In this document: one piece after another, positions 21,490 to 32,913 of the stretch
How positions within the stretch are numbered: the first letter of the stretch is position 1
Layout: every line of letters begins with the position of its first letter
Origin: Betaproteobacteria bacterium
GTDB taxonomy: Bacteria > Pseudomonadota > Gammaproteobacteria > Burkholderiales > Rhodocyclaceae
Direction: 5' to 3'
NCBI GenBank assembly: GCA_009781085.1
Contig: WQYV01000002.1
Location: 1 to 62,807 of the forward strand
DNA: 62,807 nt
Translations under genes and position numbers: made by a program
The notes under the pieces: model-generated
The model's database searches: none
What the model saw: only the letters and a program-made list of their open reading frames with translations
Told to the model about the DNA's origin: nothing

Positions 21490-22353
21490 CTACTTCTTCA
21501 GTTTCAAATAACCGACGCCTACATGGTCACCCGCTGACGTCAGTTTTGAACGAATGACGGTTTTTGATGATTTTTTCGCATACGAGTTATCAACAAGAGG
21601 GATGAAATAAACTCTTTCAGTATTTCTCAATATCGCTGTCCGTTTATCTAAATTGACAGACAGTTTCCACCCGTTGCGTGAAAGGGCTTCTTCTGAGTAG
21701 ACATCCGAAACTGTTCCTTTCTCTGTCAAAAATTCGACTTTAACGCGCCTTTTACCATTGACCCTACCTGAATAAACCGCCCTTACGTGATGGGACGCAA
21801 GCAGGCCGGAAATGCGGTTAACGTGGCTTTGACTATCTTTAACCGTAGGAACAGGCGACGCTGAAGATTCAGATAACGTCGAAAACTCAGGGACAGGCGC
21901 TGCTAGGGTCTCAGGCAATGGTAGAGGCTCAGAGACAGACGCTGCCGAGGGTTCAGAGTCGGCAGGCAGAACATTGTTTGCCATATCTGACGGGGGGCGG
22001 GGGGCACTCCTGATGTCAGGGGCTGGTGGCTGCTTGAGGACAGGGATTTGCCTCATGTTCAATCCCCATACCGCAGCCACGAACACTACGAAAATGATGG
22101 CCAGGAACACAGCCCGCTGTTGTTGCCAAGTGATGCGCCGCCGGGCAAAAACAGGCACTGCTGAAAACACAGATACAAGCCTGGATACGAGTCCGAATTT
22201 GGGTGCATCCGTACGCCCCGTTGGTTCGATGCCCTGCGTATCGGAATCCGATGGAGATTGGCGCAGTGGCAAACCGCAACGGGGGCAACATCTTGTACGC
22301 CATGCTCCTAGGTAGGAGTCGCATGAAGAGCAGTACATGGTCTGTTCCACCAA
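21490..22353 (-). CDS. Zinc-ribbon single-pass membrane protein, function unknown
   Basis: 287 residues; ATG at 22338 (MYCSSCDSY) is an alternative start. The N-terminus carries a CxxC...CxxC zinc ribbon (C8, C11, C23, C26). One membrane helix lies at about 81-99 (AVFLAIIFVVFVAAVWGL), then a disordered Pro/Ser/Glu-rich linker (about 105-170) and a C-terminal domain (HVRAVYSGRVNGKRRVKVEFL) that would be periplasmic. I do not recognise the family. It is separated by 216 bp of featureless sequence from rlpA and is likely its own unit. Confidence 0.6.
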   Translation of the reverse strand: MVEQTMYCSSCDSYLGAWRTRCCPRCGLPLRQSPSDSDTQGIEPTGRTDAPKFGLVSRLVSVFSAVPVFARRRITWQQQRAVFLAIIFVVFVAAVWGLNMRQIPVLKQPPAPDIRSAPRPPSDMANNVLPADSEPSAASVSEPLPLPETLAAPVPEFSTLSESSASPVPTVKDSQSHVNRISGLLASHHVRAVYSGRVNGKRRVKVEFLTEKGTVSDVYSEEALSRNGWKLSVNLDKRTAILRNTERVYFIPLVDNSYAKKSSKTVIRSKLTSAGDHVGVGYLKLKK

Positions 22354-22569
22354 AATTCAAGTCGTTACAAACCAATTATGCGCAATAGAAGGCGGAAAAG
22401 ATAGCCCGCATGTAACCGGCACTTAGGGAAATGTCGAACGCCTGGGGCTGAATAGTATCAGAAAGCTTTTTTCTGCACTGGCTGTCTCACAACAATTATT
22501 TGACCCAAACCGACCGCACACTAGGCGGACATAGGCTAACCGTGCTGGACGACGAAAGGTTGGTGCCCC

Positions 22570-23130
22570 TCAATTCATTCTGCTACCAGGCACGATTTGT
22601 TCGACTTCGACTCTCGCACTGCCCTTGTTGACATAGCCTAGCTTCCAAGCCGCTACGTAGGAAAGGTCTATGACCCGCCCATGCAGAAAGGGGCCGCGGT
22701 CATTGATCCGCACGATAACCGAACGTCCGTTTTCGAGCGAAGTAACACGCGCATAGCTTGGAATCGGCAACGTAGGATGCGCGGCAGTCATCGCATACAT
22801 GTTGTATCTCTCTCCACTGGCAGTGAATTGCCCGTGAAAACGACGGCCATACCAGCTTGCCACGCCACGTTGGCTAAAAGGCATCACACGGGTGTGGGGT
22901 GTATATGTCTTGCCGTTTGCGGAATAGGGTTGGTTTTTGCGCACATAGAGGGGCTCTGCACGCGGCTTGGCATCAGGGATTTTCGACAGTCTCTCGAACG
23001 AGGCACTGCTAGGGCCATCATCCTTATAGTACCCACCACGTTTTTGGGAGGTCGTGCCGCAAGCCGCCAATATCGAAACCGCAACGACCGCCACCCCCAG
23101 GGTGCACAGTATCTGGCTCCCGGTGCGCAT
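22570..23130 (-). CDS. rlpA: RlpA-family septal/rare lipoprotein A
   Basis: 186 residues. Lipoprotein signal with lipobox ILAAC (Cys 24), then the double-psi beta-barrel: RGVASWYGRRFHGQFTASGERYNMYAMTAAHPTLP, VRINDRGPF, RVIDLSYVAA. RlpA cleaves denuded glycan strands in some species and localises to septa. This copy lacks the C-terminal SPOR domain that binds denuded glycan in longer homologues. It is the last gene of the mreBCD-mrdA-rodA operon, 11 bp after rodA. Confidence 0.93.
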   Translation of the reverse strand: MRTGSQILCTLGVAVVAVSILAACGTTSQKRGGYYKDDGPSSASFERLSKIPDAKPRAEPLYVRKNQPYSANGKTYTPHTRVMPFSQRGVASWYGRRFHGQFTASGERYNMYAMTAAHPTLPIPSYARVTSLENGRSVIVRINDRGPFLHGRVIDLSYVAAWKLGYVNKGSARVEVEQIVPGSRMN

Positions 23131-23141
23131 CGTCGTGCCTC

Positions 23142-24284
23142 CTAACGTTCCTGCCTGCTACGGCTGATCCCCATCAGGATACCAATACCCAAGCAGAGAG
23201 TCACAACGGCAGTTCCGCCATAGCTAATAAACGGCAGGGGCACGCCTACGACCGGCAGGATGCCGCTGACCATGCCGATGTTTACGAAAATGTAGGTGAA
23301 AAAAACCATCGTTGTCGAAGCGGCCAGCAACTTCGCCCCCAAGGTCTGTGCAGTAGCAGCGATGATGAAGCCGCGCGTCAGCAACGCCACGTATAGCCCC
23401 AACAGGATGAGTACTCCGACGAGGCCTAATTCCTCGGAAAGCACAGCAAAAACGAAGTCGGTATGCCGTTCCGGCAGGAAGGCCAGTTGCGTCTGCGTCC
23501 CCTGCTTCCACCCCTTTCCAGCGAAACCCCCCGAGCCAATGGCAATAGTCGACTGGATGGTATGAAATCCCTTGCCAAGGGGGTCGCGGTTCGGGTCGAG
23601 CAGCGTACAGACACGCTCTTTCTGGTAATCCTTCAAACCAGGCCACACTATATCTGGCTTACACCAATCCCCGCCGAAAATGCCGATAGCGATAATGACG
23701 GCCACGCCGACCAAAGCAACTGGCACGATCAGCTTCCACGGTAGCCCAGCGAAGAAAATCACGAAAAGTCCTGAGGAACACACCAGGATGGCAGTGCCCA
23801 AGTCAGGCTGTTTGGCGATTAGGTATATCGGTCCGGCCAATAAGAGCACTGCAACCAGGAATTCTCCCCAGGAAATGAAGTGCTCGCGTTTCTGGAAAAA
23901 CCATGCCAAGATCAACGGTATGGCGATTTTCATGATCTCGGAGGGTTGGATACGGTGGATTGGGCCGATATCCAACCAACGTTTCGCGCCCTTTGCTTCA
24001 GTCCCGTACAGATGAACCGCGAGTAGGAGGGCGACGCCGATGACATAGAACAGCGGCGCCAGGGATAGCAAGCGGCGAGTCGGGATGAAGGCGATGACCC
24101 ACATCCCGAACAACGACAGGGAAATGAATATGGCCTGGTTCCCAAGCCGGTCTGGCGCAGCACTTCCCATGATTACGGTGCCATAAGTCAACAATGCGGC
24201 AAGGATCAGCAGCAACGGCGGGTCGAGCGGGCGAACCAGTGCCGAAAGCAGTTGTGTGATGCGGAAAGGGCGGCGCTGGATCAC
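23142..24284 (-). CDS. rodA: Peptidoglycan glycosyltransferase RodA
   Basis: SEDS-family polymerase that works with PBP2 in lateral-wall elongation. 380 residues, about ten membrane helices. Family motifs: GAKRWLDIGPIHRIQPSEIMKIA, IAKQPDLGTAILV, RHTDFVFAVLSEELGL and the C-terminal GVPLPFISYGGTAVV. Translation starts at GTG 24284, which shares one base with the mrdA stop (TAGTG), so the two are coupled. Confidence 0.97.
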   Translation of the reverse strand: MIQRRPFRITQLLSALVRPLDPPLLLILAALLTYGTVIMGSAAPDRLGNQAIFISLSLFGMWVIAFIPTRRLLSLAPLFYVIGVALLLAVHLYGTEAKGAKRWLDIGPIHRIQPSEIMKIAIPLILAWFFQKREHFISWGEFLVAVLLLAGPIYLIAKQPDLGTAILVCSSGLFVIFFAGLPWKLIVPVALVGVAVIIAIGIFGGDWCKPDIVWPGLKDYQKERVCTLLDPNRDPLGKGFHTIQSTIAIGSGGFAGKGWKQGTQTQLAFLPERHTDFVFAVLSEELGLVGVLILLGLYVALLTRGFIIAATAQTLGAKLLAASTTMVFFTYIFVNIGMVSGILPVVGVPLPFISYGGTAVVTLCLGIGILMGISRSRQER

Positions 24285-26221
24285 TAGTCACCCTCCCCTT
24301 GCATGGCCCCATGATCCAAATGGCCGTTGTCCCCTTCGTCTTCGGGCTCGGCACCAGAATCTTCGGGTGCGGGTTTGTCGACACGTTTTTTCAGGAGAAA
24401 GGCATCGATCACCTGCCGCGCAATCGGCGCAGCGGAAACCGCGCCGAAGCCGCCGTTTTCCACCATGACCGCAAGCGCAATTTTCGGCTCCTCAGCCGGC
24501 GCGTAGGCGATGAACCATGAATGGTCACGTTTGTGCTCGACGCTCTTGTCATATTGCTGGCCTTTGAGCGAATATACCTGGGCAGTACCGGTTTTGCCAC
24601 CAGCACGGTATGGCGCACCGGCAAAGGCTCGCGTTGCAGTTCCGAAACGGGTGACATCTTCGAGTGCTGACCGCACCGCAGCCAGGAATTCCGGGTTGCC
24701 GGAAATCACAGTGACCTCATCGGGTGGAAGCTCTTCCCGTTGACCATGACTATCTGTGACCGCCCGGAGCACGCGTGGGCGCATCCGTTTTCCACTGTTG
24801 GCAATCGTTGCTATGGCCGAGGCCATCTGGACGGGAGTATAGGCGTTGTAGCCTTGGCCGATGCCTACCGAAATTGTCTCACCTCCATACCATTTCTGGG
24901 CTGCCGGCCCGAGTTTTGCAAAACGCTTGCGCTTCCAGGCCGTCGAAGGCAGTACTCCCTCCTTCTCGTCGGGAATGTCGATGCCGCTGAGCGAGCCCAA
25001 CCCGAATTGCCCAATGAATTTGGCGATGGTATCGATACCCAGGTCGTTGGCCAGTACGTAGTAAAAGGTGTTGCACGAAACGACAATAGATTTGTGTATG
25101 TCGACTACGCCGTGCCCGCCTTTCTTGTCATCCTTGAAGTAATGGCCGCCATAGGAAAAACCGCCCGGATCACTCATCTTATAGGTAAGCGTGCGTTTGC
25201 CCGAGTTCAGACCGGCTAGGGCTATGAAGGGCTTGATGGTCGAACCCGGCGGATAGGCGCTAGCAACGGCTCGGTTGAGCAGGGGTTTGTTTTCCGAGGA
25301 ATTGAGCATTCTCCAGTCCTGGTTGGAAATGCCGTCAACAAACAGGTTGGGGTCGAACGTCGGCATCGACACAAATGCAAGCACTTCACCGGTCGATGGG
25401 TCTAGGGCAACTAGCGCACCACGCCGTTCGCCGAAAGCAGCTTCAGCGACTTTTTGCAATTCGATGTCGATTGACAGTTCAATGTCTTTCCCTGGCGTTG
25501 CCGGTTCAGTCTTCAAGCTCCGTACCACTTTGCCGCCAGCAGTATTCTCGACATGCTCGACCCCGGTAATCCCATGAAGGTCGGCCTCGTAGACCGCCTC
25601 CACGCCGCTCTTGCCGATATACATGCTGCCAGAGTAGTTGGCAGCTTCGTCGCGTGCTTCGATTTTCTCGGCATCGAGGTCACTGATGCGGCTGATGTAA
25701 CCGATGAGATGCGAACCCAGAGTACCGTTCGGGTAATCGCGGAACAGCCGCGCCTGCACATCGACGCCAGTGAAACGGTAACGTTGCCCCATGAAGCGTG
25801 CGACTTCTTCATCGCTGAGGCGGGTGCGGATCGGTGCGCTGTCCAAGCGGCGGTTGTCCCGAAGGAAGTTGCGAAAACGTTCTCGATCCTTTTTTTCGAT
25901 GGCGATGAATTCGGAGAGCGCGTCGATCGTCTTTTCCACATCGGCGACGAGCGAAGGCGTAATTTCCAGGGTGTAGGCAACGAAATTCCGTGCCAGTGTC
26001 ACACCGTTACGGTCGATGATGTTCCCACGCTGGGGCACGATCGGCATCATGGAAATGCGGTTGCCTTCTGCGAGCCTATAGTAATAGTCGTAACTCTCTA
26101 CCTGCAGCGAATAAATCCGTAATGCCAGCAGGACACAGCCGACGAGCACGAACAACGCAGCCGCGAGCAAACGTATGTAGAAACGCCCTACGTCTTCGTT
26201 AGGCTCGTTAAAAGTTTTCAT
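24284..26221 (-). CDS. mrdA: Penicillin-binding protein 2 (elongasome transpeptidase)
   Basis: DD-transpeptidase of the rod complex. 645 residues: an N-terminal membrane anchor (LLAAALFVLVGCVLLALRIYS), a pedestal domain with RGNIIDRNGVTLARN, and a transpeptidase domain with the active-site serine in GSTIKPF (about 327-330), the SCN motif in VVSCNTFYY and the KTG motif in GGKTGTAQ (about 541). The C-terminal tail is acidic. In the middle of the rod operon between mreD and rodA. Confidence 0.97.
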   Translation of the reverse strand: MKTFNEPNEDVGRFYIRLLAAALFVLVGCVLLALRIYSLQVESYDYYYRLAEGNRISMMPIVPQRGNIIDRNGVTLARNFVAYTLEITPSLVADVEKTIDALSEFIAIEKKDRERFRNFLRDNRRLDSAPIRTRLSDEEVARFMGQRYRFTGVDVQARLFRDYPNGTLGSHLIGYISRISDLDAEKIEARDEAANYSGSMYIGKSGVEAVYEADLHGITGVEHVENTAGGKVVRSLKTEPATPGKDIELSIDIELQKVAEAAFGERRGALVALDPSTGEVLAFVSMPTFDPNLFVDGISNQDWRMLNSSENKPLLNRAVASAYPPGSTIKPFIALAGLNSGKRTLTYKMSDPGGFSYGGHYFKDDKKGGHGVVDIHKSIVVSCNTFYYVLANDLGIDTIAKFIGQFGLGSLSGIDIPDEKEGVLPSTAWKRKRFAKLGPAAQKWYGGETISVGIGQGYNAYTPVQMASAIATIANSGKRMRPRVLRAVTDSHGQREELPPDEVTVISGNPEFLAAVRSALEDVTRFGTATRAFAGAPYRAGGKTGTAQVYSLKGQQYDKSVEHKRDHSWFIAYAPAEEPKIALAVMVENGGFGAVSAAPIARQVIDAFLLKKRVDKPAPEDSGAEPEDEGDNGHLDHGAMQGEGD

Positions 26222-26235
26222 CCTGGTCCCGACAT

Positions 26236-26757
26236 TCAGATTGGCCGGTTTTCATCCCGGTCGACTGGCTGGAACTGCGGTAGCAGCAGCAGGTAAGTAA
26301 GTGGTAGCCATAGAGCCGCACCGACGACGCTGGACAGGAAATAGTCCCATTCGGGGAACGCGTCCCCGACAAACATCCGTACACCGACCATCAGTGCCTG
26401 CGCCACCAGGAGCATAGGCAGCACATGCAGTGCCTGCAATAGCGATGGGAACCACATGATCCGCCGCGCTAGACTGTTGCCAATAAAAGCCAATATCACG
26501 TAAGCCAGGGCGTATTCGCCCATTGCTGCGCCCTTGCCGATATCGATCAGCATGCCAAGGAGGAACCCCGCGCCCATGCCGATATGCAGGGGTTCGCGGA
26601 TGCACCAGAAAACCAGCACCAGCGCAGCCCAATCCGGGATGCCGGGATGATGTCCAAAAGGGACGTAATCCAGTACGAGCCCGATGAAAAGGCTCATGTA
26701 TACGAACCATGGTTTGGCTGGGCGCAAGAGGCGGTTGGACCGGTTGGTAAATTGCAT
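26236..26757 (-). CDS. mreD: Rod shape-determining protein MreD
   Basis: 173 residues, about five membrane helices, small integral partner of MreC in the elongasome. Typical positions: PWFVYMSLFIGLVLDYVPFG, AALVLVFWCIREPLHIGMG, GFLLGMLIDIGKGAAMGEYAL. It lies 2 bp after mreC and 14 bp before mrdA on the same strand. Confidence 0.93.
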   Translation of the reverse strand: MQFTNRSNRLLRPAKPWFVYMSLFIGLVLDYVPFGHHPGIPDWAALVLVFWCIREPLHIGMGAGFLLGMLIDIGKGAAMGEYALAYVILAFIGNSLARRIMWFPSLLQALHVLPMLLVAQALMVGVRMFVGDAFPEWDYFLSSVVGAALWLPLTYLLLLPQFQPVDRDENRPI

Positions 26758-26759
26758 GA

Positions 26760-27752
26760 CTAGTCCCCGCTTTTGACCTGATGCTCGCCCTTTGGCAAAA
26801 CCGAGAGAGGAGGTGGATCGCCAGTCTCCGGCTTAGGTGGCGGGGGGGGCAATTCCGTACGTCCCAATATTAGCACCCTGATGCTCTTTTCAACCCCTCC
26901 CAGCGGGCGGCAAATGACATGGGCAAAAGGACCAGCCTCGCGGTCGACGCTCTCGACTTCGGCCACAGGCAGGCCGGGTAGGAATATGCCGTCAAGCCCC
27001 GAAGTTACCAAGCGGTCATTGGGTTGAATATCGGCATTGGCAAGCACGAAACGCAGTTCGAGCGACCCCGGCCCGATGTCTGACTGAGCGGCCTGCTGCC
27101 AGCGTTTGGGGACATCATTCAATGCACGCATCCCCTGCCCGGTTCCAAACATAACCCCACGCAGGCCGTTACGCATAACCTGCACCGGAACTGCCTGGTT
27201 ACGGTCAGTGATAAGGGTAATCTCGGCCTGTGACGGATAAACCCGCGTTACTTGCCCAAGCAGGCCATCAGCATCGACAACCGCGAGGCCGTGAGTGATG
27301 CCCGCCTTTTTGCCCTGATCGAGGATGACCTTGCGGGAGGACGAATCGGGCACGCTGTAGAGCACCTCTGCCGTGATGCTTTTGACCGGCGTTTTCTTGC
27401 GCATGCCGAGAAGCTCGCGCAAGCCTGCATTTTCCCGTTCGAGCTCATCGAAGCGCAGCAACCGTTCGGCGCCATCGAGTTGGTGTTGGCGCAATTTAGC
27501 GTTTTCATCCTGCAAATCCGCCATATTGGAGAAATGCTCCGTAGCATTGCCCAGCAGCTTGACCGGTTCGGACGCAACTGTGTTTATAGGCGAAATGATC
27601 GTGTGCAGGGATTCGCGTAAGGAATCCAGGTAACGAAAACGCAGGTCAGCCACCAGTATCACCACACAAATCGTGGCGTAACCCAGTAAGCGAACTTTTG
27701 CCGACACACCGCGCTTGAAAACGGGGTGCGTTTGAAAATCAGAGCCAGGCAT
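26760..27752 (-). CDS. mreC: Rod shape-determining protein MreC
   Basis: 330 residues: an N-terminal membrane helix (LLGYATICVVILVADLRF), a coiled-coil region (LQDENAKLRQHQLDGAERLLRFDELERENAGLRELL, about 75-115) and the beta-barrel periplasmic domain (VDADGLLGQVTRVYPSQAEITLITDRNQAVPVQ, GNR/LVTSGLDGIFLPGLPVAEV). It scaffolds PBP2 and MreB. The C-terminal tail is proline-rich (PPPPPKPETGDPPP). Confidence 0.95.
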   Translation of the reverse strand: MPGSDFQTHPVFKRGVSAKVRLLGYATICVVILVADLRFRYLDSLRESLHTIISPINTVASEPVKLLGNATEHFSNMADLQDENAKLRQHQLDGAERLLRFDELERENAGLRELLGMRKKTPVKSITAEVLYSVPDSSSRKVILDQGKKAGITHGLAVVDADGLLGQVTRVYPSQAEITLITDRNQAVPVQVMRNGLRGVMFGTGQGMRALNDVPKRWQQAAQSDIGPGSLELRFVLANADIQPNDRLVTSGLDGIFLPGLPVAEVESVDREAGPFAHVICRPLGGVEKSIRVLILGRTELPPPPPKPETGDPPPLSVLPKGEHQVKSGD

Positions 27753-27812
27753 CCAACAGTTTCCGGGCGGTAACGGTTATTCGTGTTTGATACGTCCAGC
27801 CATCGGTATTTT

Positions 27813-28943
<1,131 letters not shown>

Positions 28944-28969
28944 CTACAAATTCAGCAGGTATTTTTCAC

Positions 28970-29257
28970 ATGCCGCTCTCTAACAAACAAGTTGGGCATC
29001 TTGCCCGTCTTGCCCGCTTGTCAATAACAGGTGACGACGTCGATGTTACACGTAAACAGCTTGATAGCATATTCGTATTGATAACGCAAATGCAGGCTGT
29101 CGACACCACGGGCATTGAACCAATGAGCCACCCGCAGGAACTGGCTGCCCGCCTGCGCGAGGACGCCGTCACAGAAACCGACTGCCGCACCGCGTTTCAG
29201 GCCATTGCCCCACAAGCTGCGGATGGACTTTACCTCGTTCCTAAGGTCATTGAATAG
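28970..29257 (+). CDS. gatC: Asp/Glu-tRNA amidotransferase subunit C
   Basis: 95 residues from the ATG at 28970 (MPLSNKQVGHLARLARL). Small belt subunit that stabilises GatA with GatB during conversion of Glu-tRNA-Gln or Asp-tRNA-Asn. The C-terminus (TDCRTAFQAIAPQAADGLYLVPKVIE) is characteristic. The frame is open back to 28895, but those residues are not family-like. First gene of gatCAB. Confidence 0.95.
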   Translation: MPLSNKQVGHLARLARLSITGDDVDVTRKQLDSIFVLITQMQAVDTTGIEPMSHPQELAARLREDAVTETDCRTAFQAIAPQAADGLYLVPKVIE

Positions 29258-29310
29258 CCAATTAGGGCACTATTGTTGATTTTTACTTCATTTTTTCCCA
29301 CTGCCGTACC

Positions 29311-30816
29311 ATGACCCTCGCGCCACTTTTTGACGTACCCGTTTCCGCCCTGCGCCGTGCGCTGGATGAGAAAGAAATTTCCAGCGTCGAACTCGCCAAT
29401 CTTTTTCTCGACCGGATCGATGCTTTCAATCCGGGGCTGAACGCCTTCATCACCGTTGACCGCGAGCGGACGCTTGTCGAGGCGCGGGCTGCGGACAGAC
29501 GCATCGCCCGTAATGAGGCCGGACCGCTCACCGGCATCCCACTCGCCCACAAGGACGTATTTTGCACCGAAGGCGTGCTGACCACCTGCGCGTCCAAGAT
29601 GCTGTCCAACTTCGTCAGCCCCTATGATGCCCATGTGGTCAGCCTGCTGAAACGGGCGGGTGCGGTGAGCTTGGGCAAGACCAATATGGACGAATTTGCG
29701 ATGGGTTCGTCGAGCGAGACTTCCTATTACGGCCCTGTGAACAATCCGTGGAAAATCGGCCATGTGCCTGGCGGTTCTTCGGGCGGCTCGGCGGCGGCGG
29801 TTGCGGCGCGGCTCGCGCCCATCGCCACAGGAACTGATACCGGCGGCTCGGTACGCCAGCCTGCAGCGTTTTGCGGCATTACAGGGATCAAGCCGACTTA
29901 TGGGCTCATCAGCCGCTATGGCATGGTCGCTTACGCTTCCTCGCTCGACCAAGGGGGTGCTTTCGGTGCTTCCGCCGGGGATTGCGCGCTGCTGCTCTCG
30001 GCCATGGCGGGGTTCGATATGCGCGATTCGACCAGCCTCGACCGCCCGGTGGAAGATTACGCTGCTGAAATCGGAACCCCCGCATCCGACCCCGCACGCC
30101 CGCTTGCCGGCCTCACCATCGGCGTACCGCGCGAATTTTTCTCCGTGGGCTTGGGGGATGAGACCCATGCTTCTATTGAGGACGCGCTGGCGCAATACCG
30201 TGCCCTGGGTGCATCGGTGCGCGATGTTAGCCTGCCCAATACCCGGTTTGCGATTCCGGCCTTCTACGTCATCGCAATGGCCGAAGCATCAAGCAACCTT
30301 TCCCGGTTCGACGGCGTGCGCTATGGCTACCGTGCCACCAAATATGCCGACCTTGTCGACATGTATTGCAAAAGCCGCAGCGAAGGGTTCGGCGCAGAAG
30401 TGCAACGGCGCATCCTGACCGGGACTTTCGTGTTGTCGCATGGCTATTACGATGCCTATTACCTTCAGGCGCAAAAGTTGAGGCGCTTGATTGCCGAAGA
30501 TTTCCGGCGTGCCTTCTCCGAATGCGACCTAGTTGCCGGCCCGGCCGCGCCGATGACGGCCTGGGCTTTGGGTGCGATGGGCGACGACCCGGTGCAAATG
30601 TACCTGGCCGACATTTACACCACACCCGTCAATCTCGCAGGGCTACCAGGGCTTTCCCACCCTTGCGGATTCGATGCCGCTGGGTTGCCGATCGGGTTGC
30701 AGTTGATTGGCAACTATTTCTCCGAAGCGCGCTTGCTAACCGCCGCCCACCGCTTCCAGCAAGTTACTAATTGGCACCTGCACCGCCCGGCTCCAATTGC
30801 CCGGGCTAACGCTTGA
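29311..30816 (+). CDS. gatA: Asp/Glu-tRNA amidotransferase subunit A
   Basis: 501 residues. Amidase that releases ammonia from glutamine for tRNA transamidation. Amidase signature [36 protein letters not shown] with the Ser-cisSer-Lys triad (Lys in PLAHKDVF). Overlaps the open frame leading to gatB; the chosen gatB start lies 31 bp after its stop. Confidence 0.97.
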   Translation: MTLAPLFDVPVSALRRALDEKEISSVELANLFLDRIDAFNPGLNAFITVDRERTLVEARAADRRIARNEAGPLTGIPLAHKDVFCTEGVLTTCASKMLSNFVSPYDAHVVSLLKRAGAVSLGKTNMDEFAMGSSSETSYYGPVNNPWKIGHVPGGSSGGSAAAVAARLAPIATGTDTGGSVRQPAAFCGITGIKPTYGLISRYGMVAYASSLDQGGAFGASAGDCALLLSAMAGFDMRDSTSLDRPVEDYAAEIGTPASDPARPLAGLTIGVPREFFSVGLGDETHASIEDALAQYRALGASVRDVSLPNTRFAIPAFYVIAMAEASSNLSRFDGVRYGYRATKYADLVDMYCKSRSEGFGAEVQRRILTGTFVLSHGYYDAYYLQAQKLRRLIAEDFRRAFSECDLVAGPAAPMTAWALGAMGDDPVQMYLADIYTTPVNLAGLPGLSHPCGFDAAGLPIGLQLIGNYFSEARLLTAAHRFQQVTNWHLHRPAPIARANA

Positions 30817-30847
30817 AGCGCACATCCACGATACAACGGGTAACGAA

Positions 30848-32305
30848 ATGAGCAGATCGGATTGGGAAATCGTCATCGGGCTAGAAATCCACGCCCAACT
30901 CAACACTTCCGCCAAGATTTTCTCCGGTGCCAGCGCGGCGTTCGGCGCGCAGCCCAATGTACAGGCCAGCGCCGTGGATATCGCCCTGCCTGGCGTGTTG
31001 CCAGTCCTGAACCGGGGCGTGGTCGAGCGCGCCATCCGTTTCGGTTTGGCTTTGGGGTCGCACATCGCGCCGAAAAGCGTATTCGCGCGTAAGAATTATT
31101 TTTATCCTGATTTACCTAAGGGTTATCAGATCAGCCAGTTTGAATTTCCGGTAGTACAAGGGGGTATCATCACGGTTCAGGTCGGCGAAGGGGAAAGCGC
31201 TTACGAAAAGCCCATCCGCCTTACGCGCGCCCACCTTGAAGAAGACGCTGGCAAATCGATCCATGAAGATTTTCGCGGCATGAGCGGTATCGACCTCAAC
31301 CGTGCGGGTACGCCGCTCCTGGAGATCGTCTCCGAACCCGACATGCGATCCTCTGCTGAAGCAGTCGCCTACGCACGCGCCATGCATGCGCTGGTGCGCT
31401 GGATTGACATCTGCGACGGCAACATGCAGGAAGGGTCATTCCGGTGCGACGCCAACGTTTCGGTGCGCAAAAAAGGCGTAGAGGCACTCGGGACCCGACG
31501 TGAAATCAAAAACCTCAATTCCTTCCGTTTTCTGCAACAGGCCATCGATTTCGAGGCTGGCTGGCAGATCGAAACGCTAGAAGACGGGAGTTGGTTTGAA
31601 CAGGCCACTGTGCTCTTCGACCCTACCACCGGGCAGACGCGGATGATGCGCTCCAAGGAGGATGCGCACGATTACCGCTACTTCCCCGACCCCGACTTAT
31701 TGCCGCTGGTGATCGAACCGGGATGGGTCGAACGGGTCAGGGCGTCAATGCCCGAATTGCCGACAGCGATGAAGGCGCGCTTTGAGCAGGAACTGTGCCT
31801 GTCCGCCCAGGATGCCAGCGCACTCACGACTAGCAAGGAAACAGCGGATTATTTTCAGGCTGCCGTCGCTGCCGCTGGCACAGTGCATGCCAAACTCTGC
31901 GCCAATTGGGTGATGGGAGAACTTGCTGCATGCCTGAACAGAGCCGGGCTGGAAATTGCCACTGCGCCAGTTTCTCCCACACAATTGGCCGGACTGCTCC
32001 TGCGCATCGCCGATGGCTCTATCTCCAACGCTATTGCGCGCAAGGTGTTCGAGGCGCTCTGGAGCGGCGAAGGTGCAGATGCGGACGAAATCATCGAACG
32101 CGAGGGGTTGAAACAGGTCACAGACAACAGCGCAATCGAAGCGATGGTCGAGGAGGTCATTGCTGCCAACCCGAAATCGGTCGAAGAATTTCGCGCCGGT
32201 AAGGAAAAGGCGCTCAACGCCCTCGTTGGGCAGGTTATGAAAGCTAGCCGCGGCAAAGCCAACCCAACTCAGGTCAACGATCTTATGCGGTGCAAGCTCA
32301 ATTGA
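30848..32305 (+). CDS. gatB: Asp/Glu-tRNA amidotransferase subunit B
   Basis: 485 residues from the ATG at 30848 ([18 protein letters not shown]). Binds and phosphorylates the mischarged tRNA. GatB signatures: [48 protein letters not shown] (here DLNRAGTPL), [15 protein letters not shown]. The C-terminal YqeY-like tail ends [20 protein letters not shown], typical. An upstream ATG at 30797 overlaps gatA and is less likely. Confidence 0.97.
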   Translation: MSRSDWEIVIGLEIHAQLNTSAKIFSGASAAFGAQPNVQASAVDIALPGVLPVLNRGVVERAIRFGLALGSHIAPKSVFARKNYFYPDLPKGYQISQFEFPVVQGGIITVQVGEGESAYEKPIRLTRAHLEEDAGKSIHEDFRGMSGIDLNRAGTPLLEIVSEPDMRSSAEAVAYARAMHALVRWIDICDGNMQEGSFRCDANVSVRKKGVEALGTRREIKNLNSFRFLQQAIDFEAGWQIETLEDGSWFEQATVLFDPTTGQTRMMRSKEDAHDYRYFPDPDLLPLVIEPGWVERVRASMPELPTAMKARFEQELCLSAQDASALTTSKETADYFQAAVAAAGTVHAKLCANWVMGELAACLNRAGLEIATAPVSPTQLAGLLLRIADGSISNAIARKVFEALWSGEGADADEIIEREGLKQVTDNSAIEAMVEEVIAANPKSVEEFRAGKEKALNALVGQVMKASRGKANPTQVNDLMRCKLN

Positions 32306-32346
32306 GTACCGCGCAACATCCTCGAAAACCCCTTGTGCGGCTTTTC

Positions 32347-32373
32347 ACCCCCTCTGCCGGACAGGGGGGTTTC
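32347..32373 (+). terminator. Terminator after gatB
   Basis: ACCCCCTCTG and ACAGGGGGGTTT form a GC-rich stem with a CCGG loop, followed by a short T-rich stretch (TTTCATAGTTT). It separates gatCAB from the HIT gene. Confidence 0.6.
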
Positions 32374-32449
32374 ATAGTTTCCCGGATGAAGGCGTGCTAT
32401 GGTGAAAAACCTCCGATAATGTCGTCGTCAGTAAGCTAACAGATTCACT

Positions 32450-32872
32450 ATGAATTGCCTACTTTGCGTTATAAACCAGGATAATCTCATCTGGGAGGAT
32501 GAGTACTGTCGAGTCATCATGGGTGATGATCCCGATTATCCAGGTTACTTCCGGGTTATATGGGGCGAACATGTTGCCGAAATGAGCGACCTGGATATCC
32601 ATGCACGGCACCACTTCATGAACGTGGTGTTTGCCGTCGAAAGCAGCCTGCGCAGCCTGATGAACCCTGACAAGATCAACCTCGCCAGCCTCGGCAACAA
32701 AGTCCCGCACCTGCATTGGCACGTCATTGCGCGCTTTGCGGACGACCGTCATTTCCCCGAGTCCATCTGGGGCCGCGAACAACGCAGCGCTTTGAGGCGC
32801 GACGCGCCTGGCCGCGACGTGCTGGCCGCCCGGTTAAACGTTGAACTTGCCCGATCTTCAGCTACTTGTTAA
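32450..32872 (+). CDS. HIT-family nucleotide-binding protein
   Basis: 140 residues. The histidine-triad motif HLHWHVIARF (about residues 87-96) matches H-phi-H-phi-H. An N-terminal C-x-x-C pair (NCLLC) resembles zinc-binding HIT hydrolases. Enzymes of this family hydrolyse or transfer nucleoside phosphoramidates or dinucleotides; the substrate here is unknown. Upstream of an unrecognised conserved gene and ubiE, on the same strand. Confidence 0.88.
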   Translation: MNCLLCVINQDNLIWEDEYCRVIMGDDPDYPGYFRVIWGEHVAEMSDLDIHARHHFMNVVFAVESSLRSLMNPDKINLASLGNKVPHLHWHVIARFADDRHFPESIWGREQRSALRRDAPGRDVLAARLNVELARSSATC

Positions 32873-32913
32873 TAGTAAAATAGCCAAAACACATTTATTC
32901 ACCCGGAGTTCTC

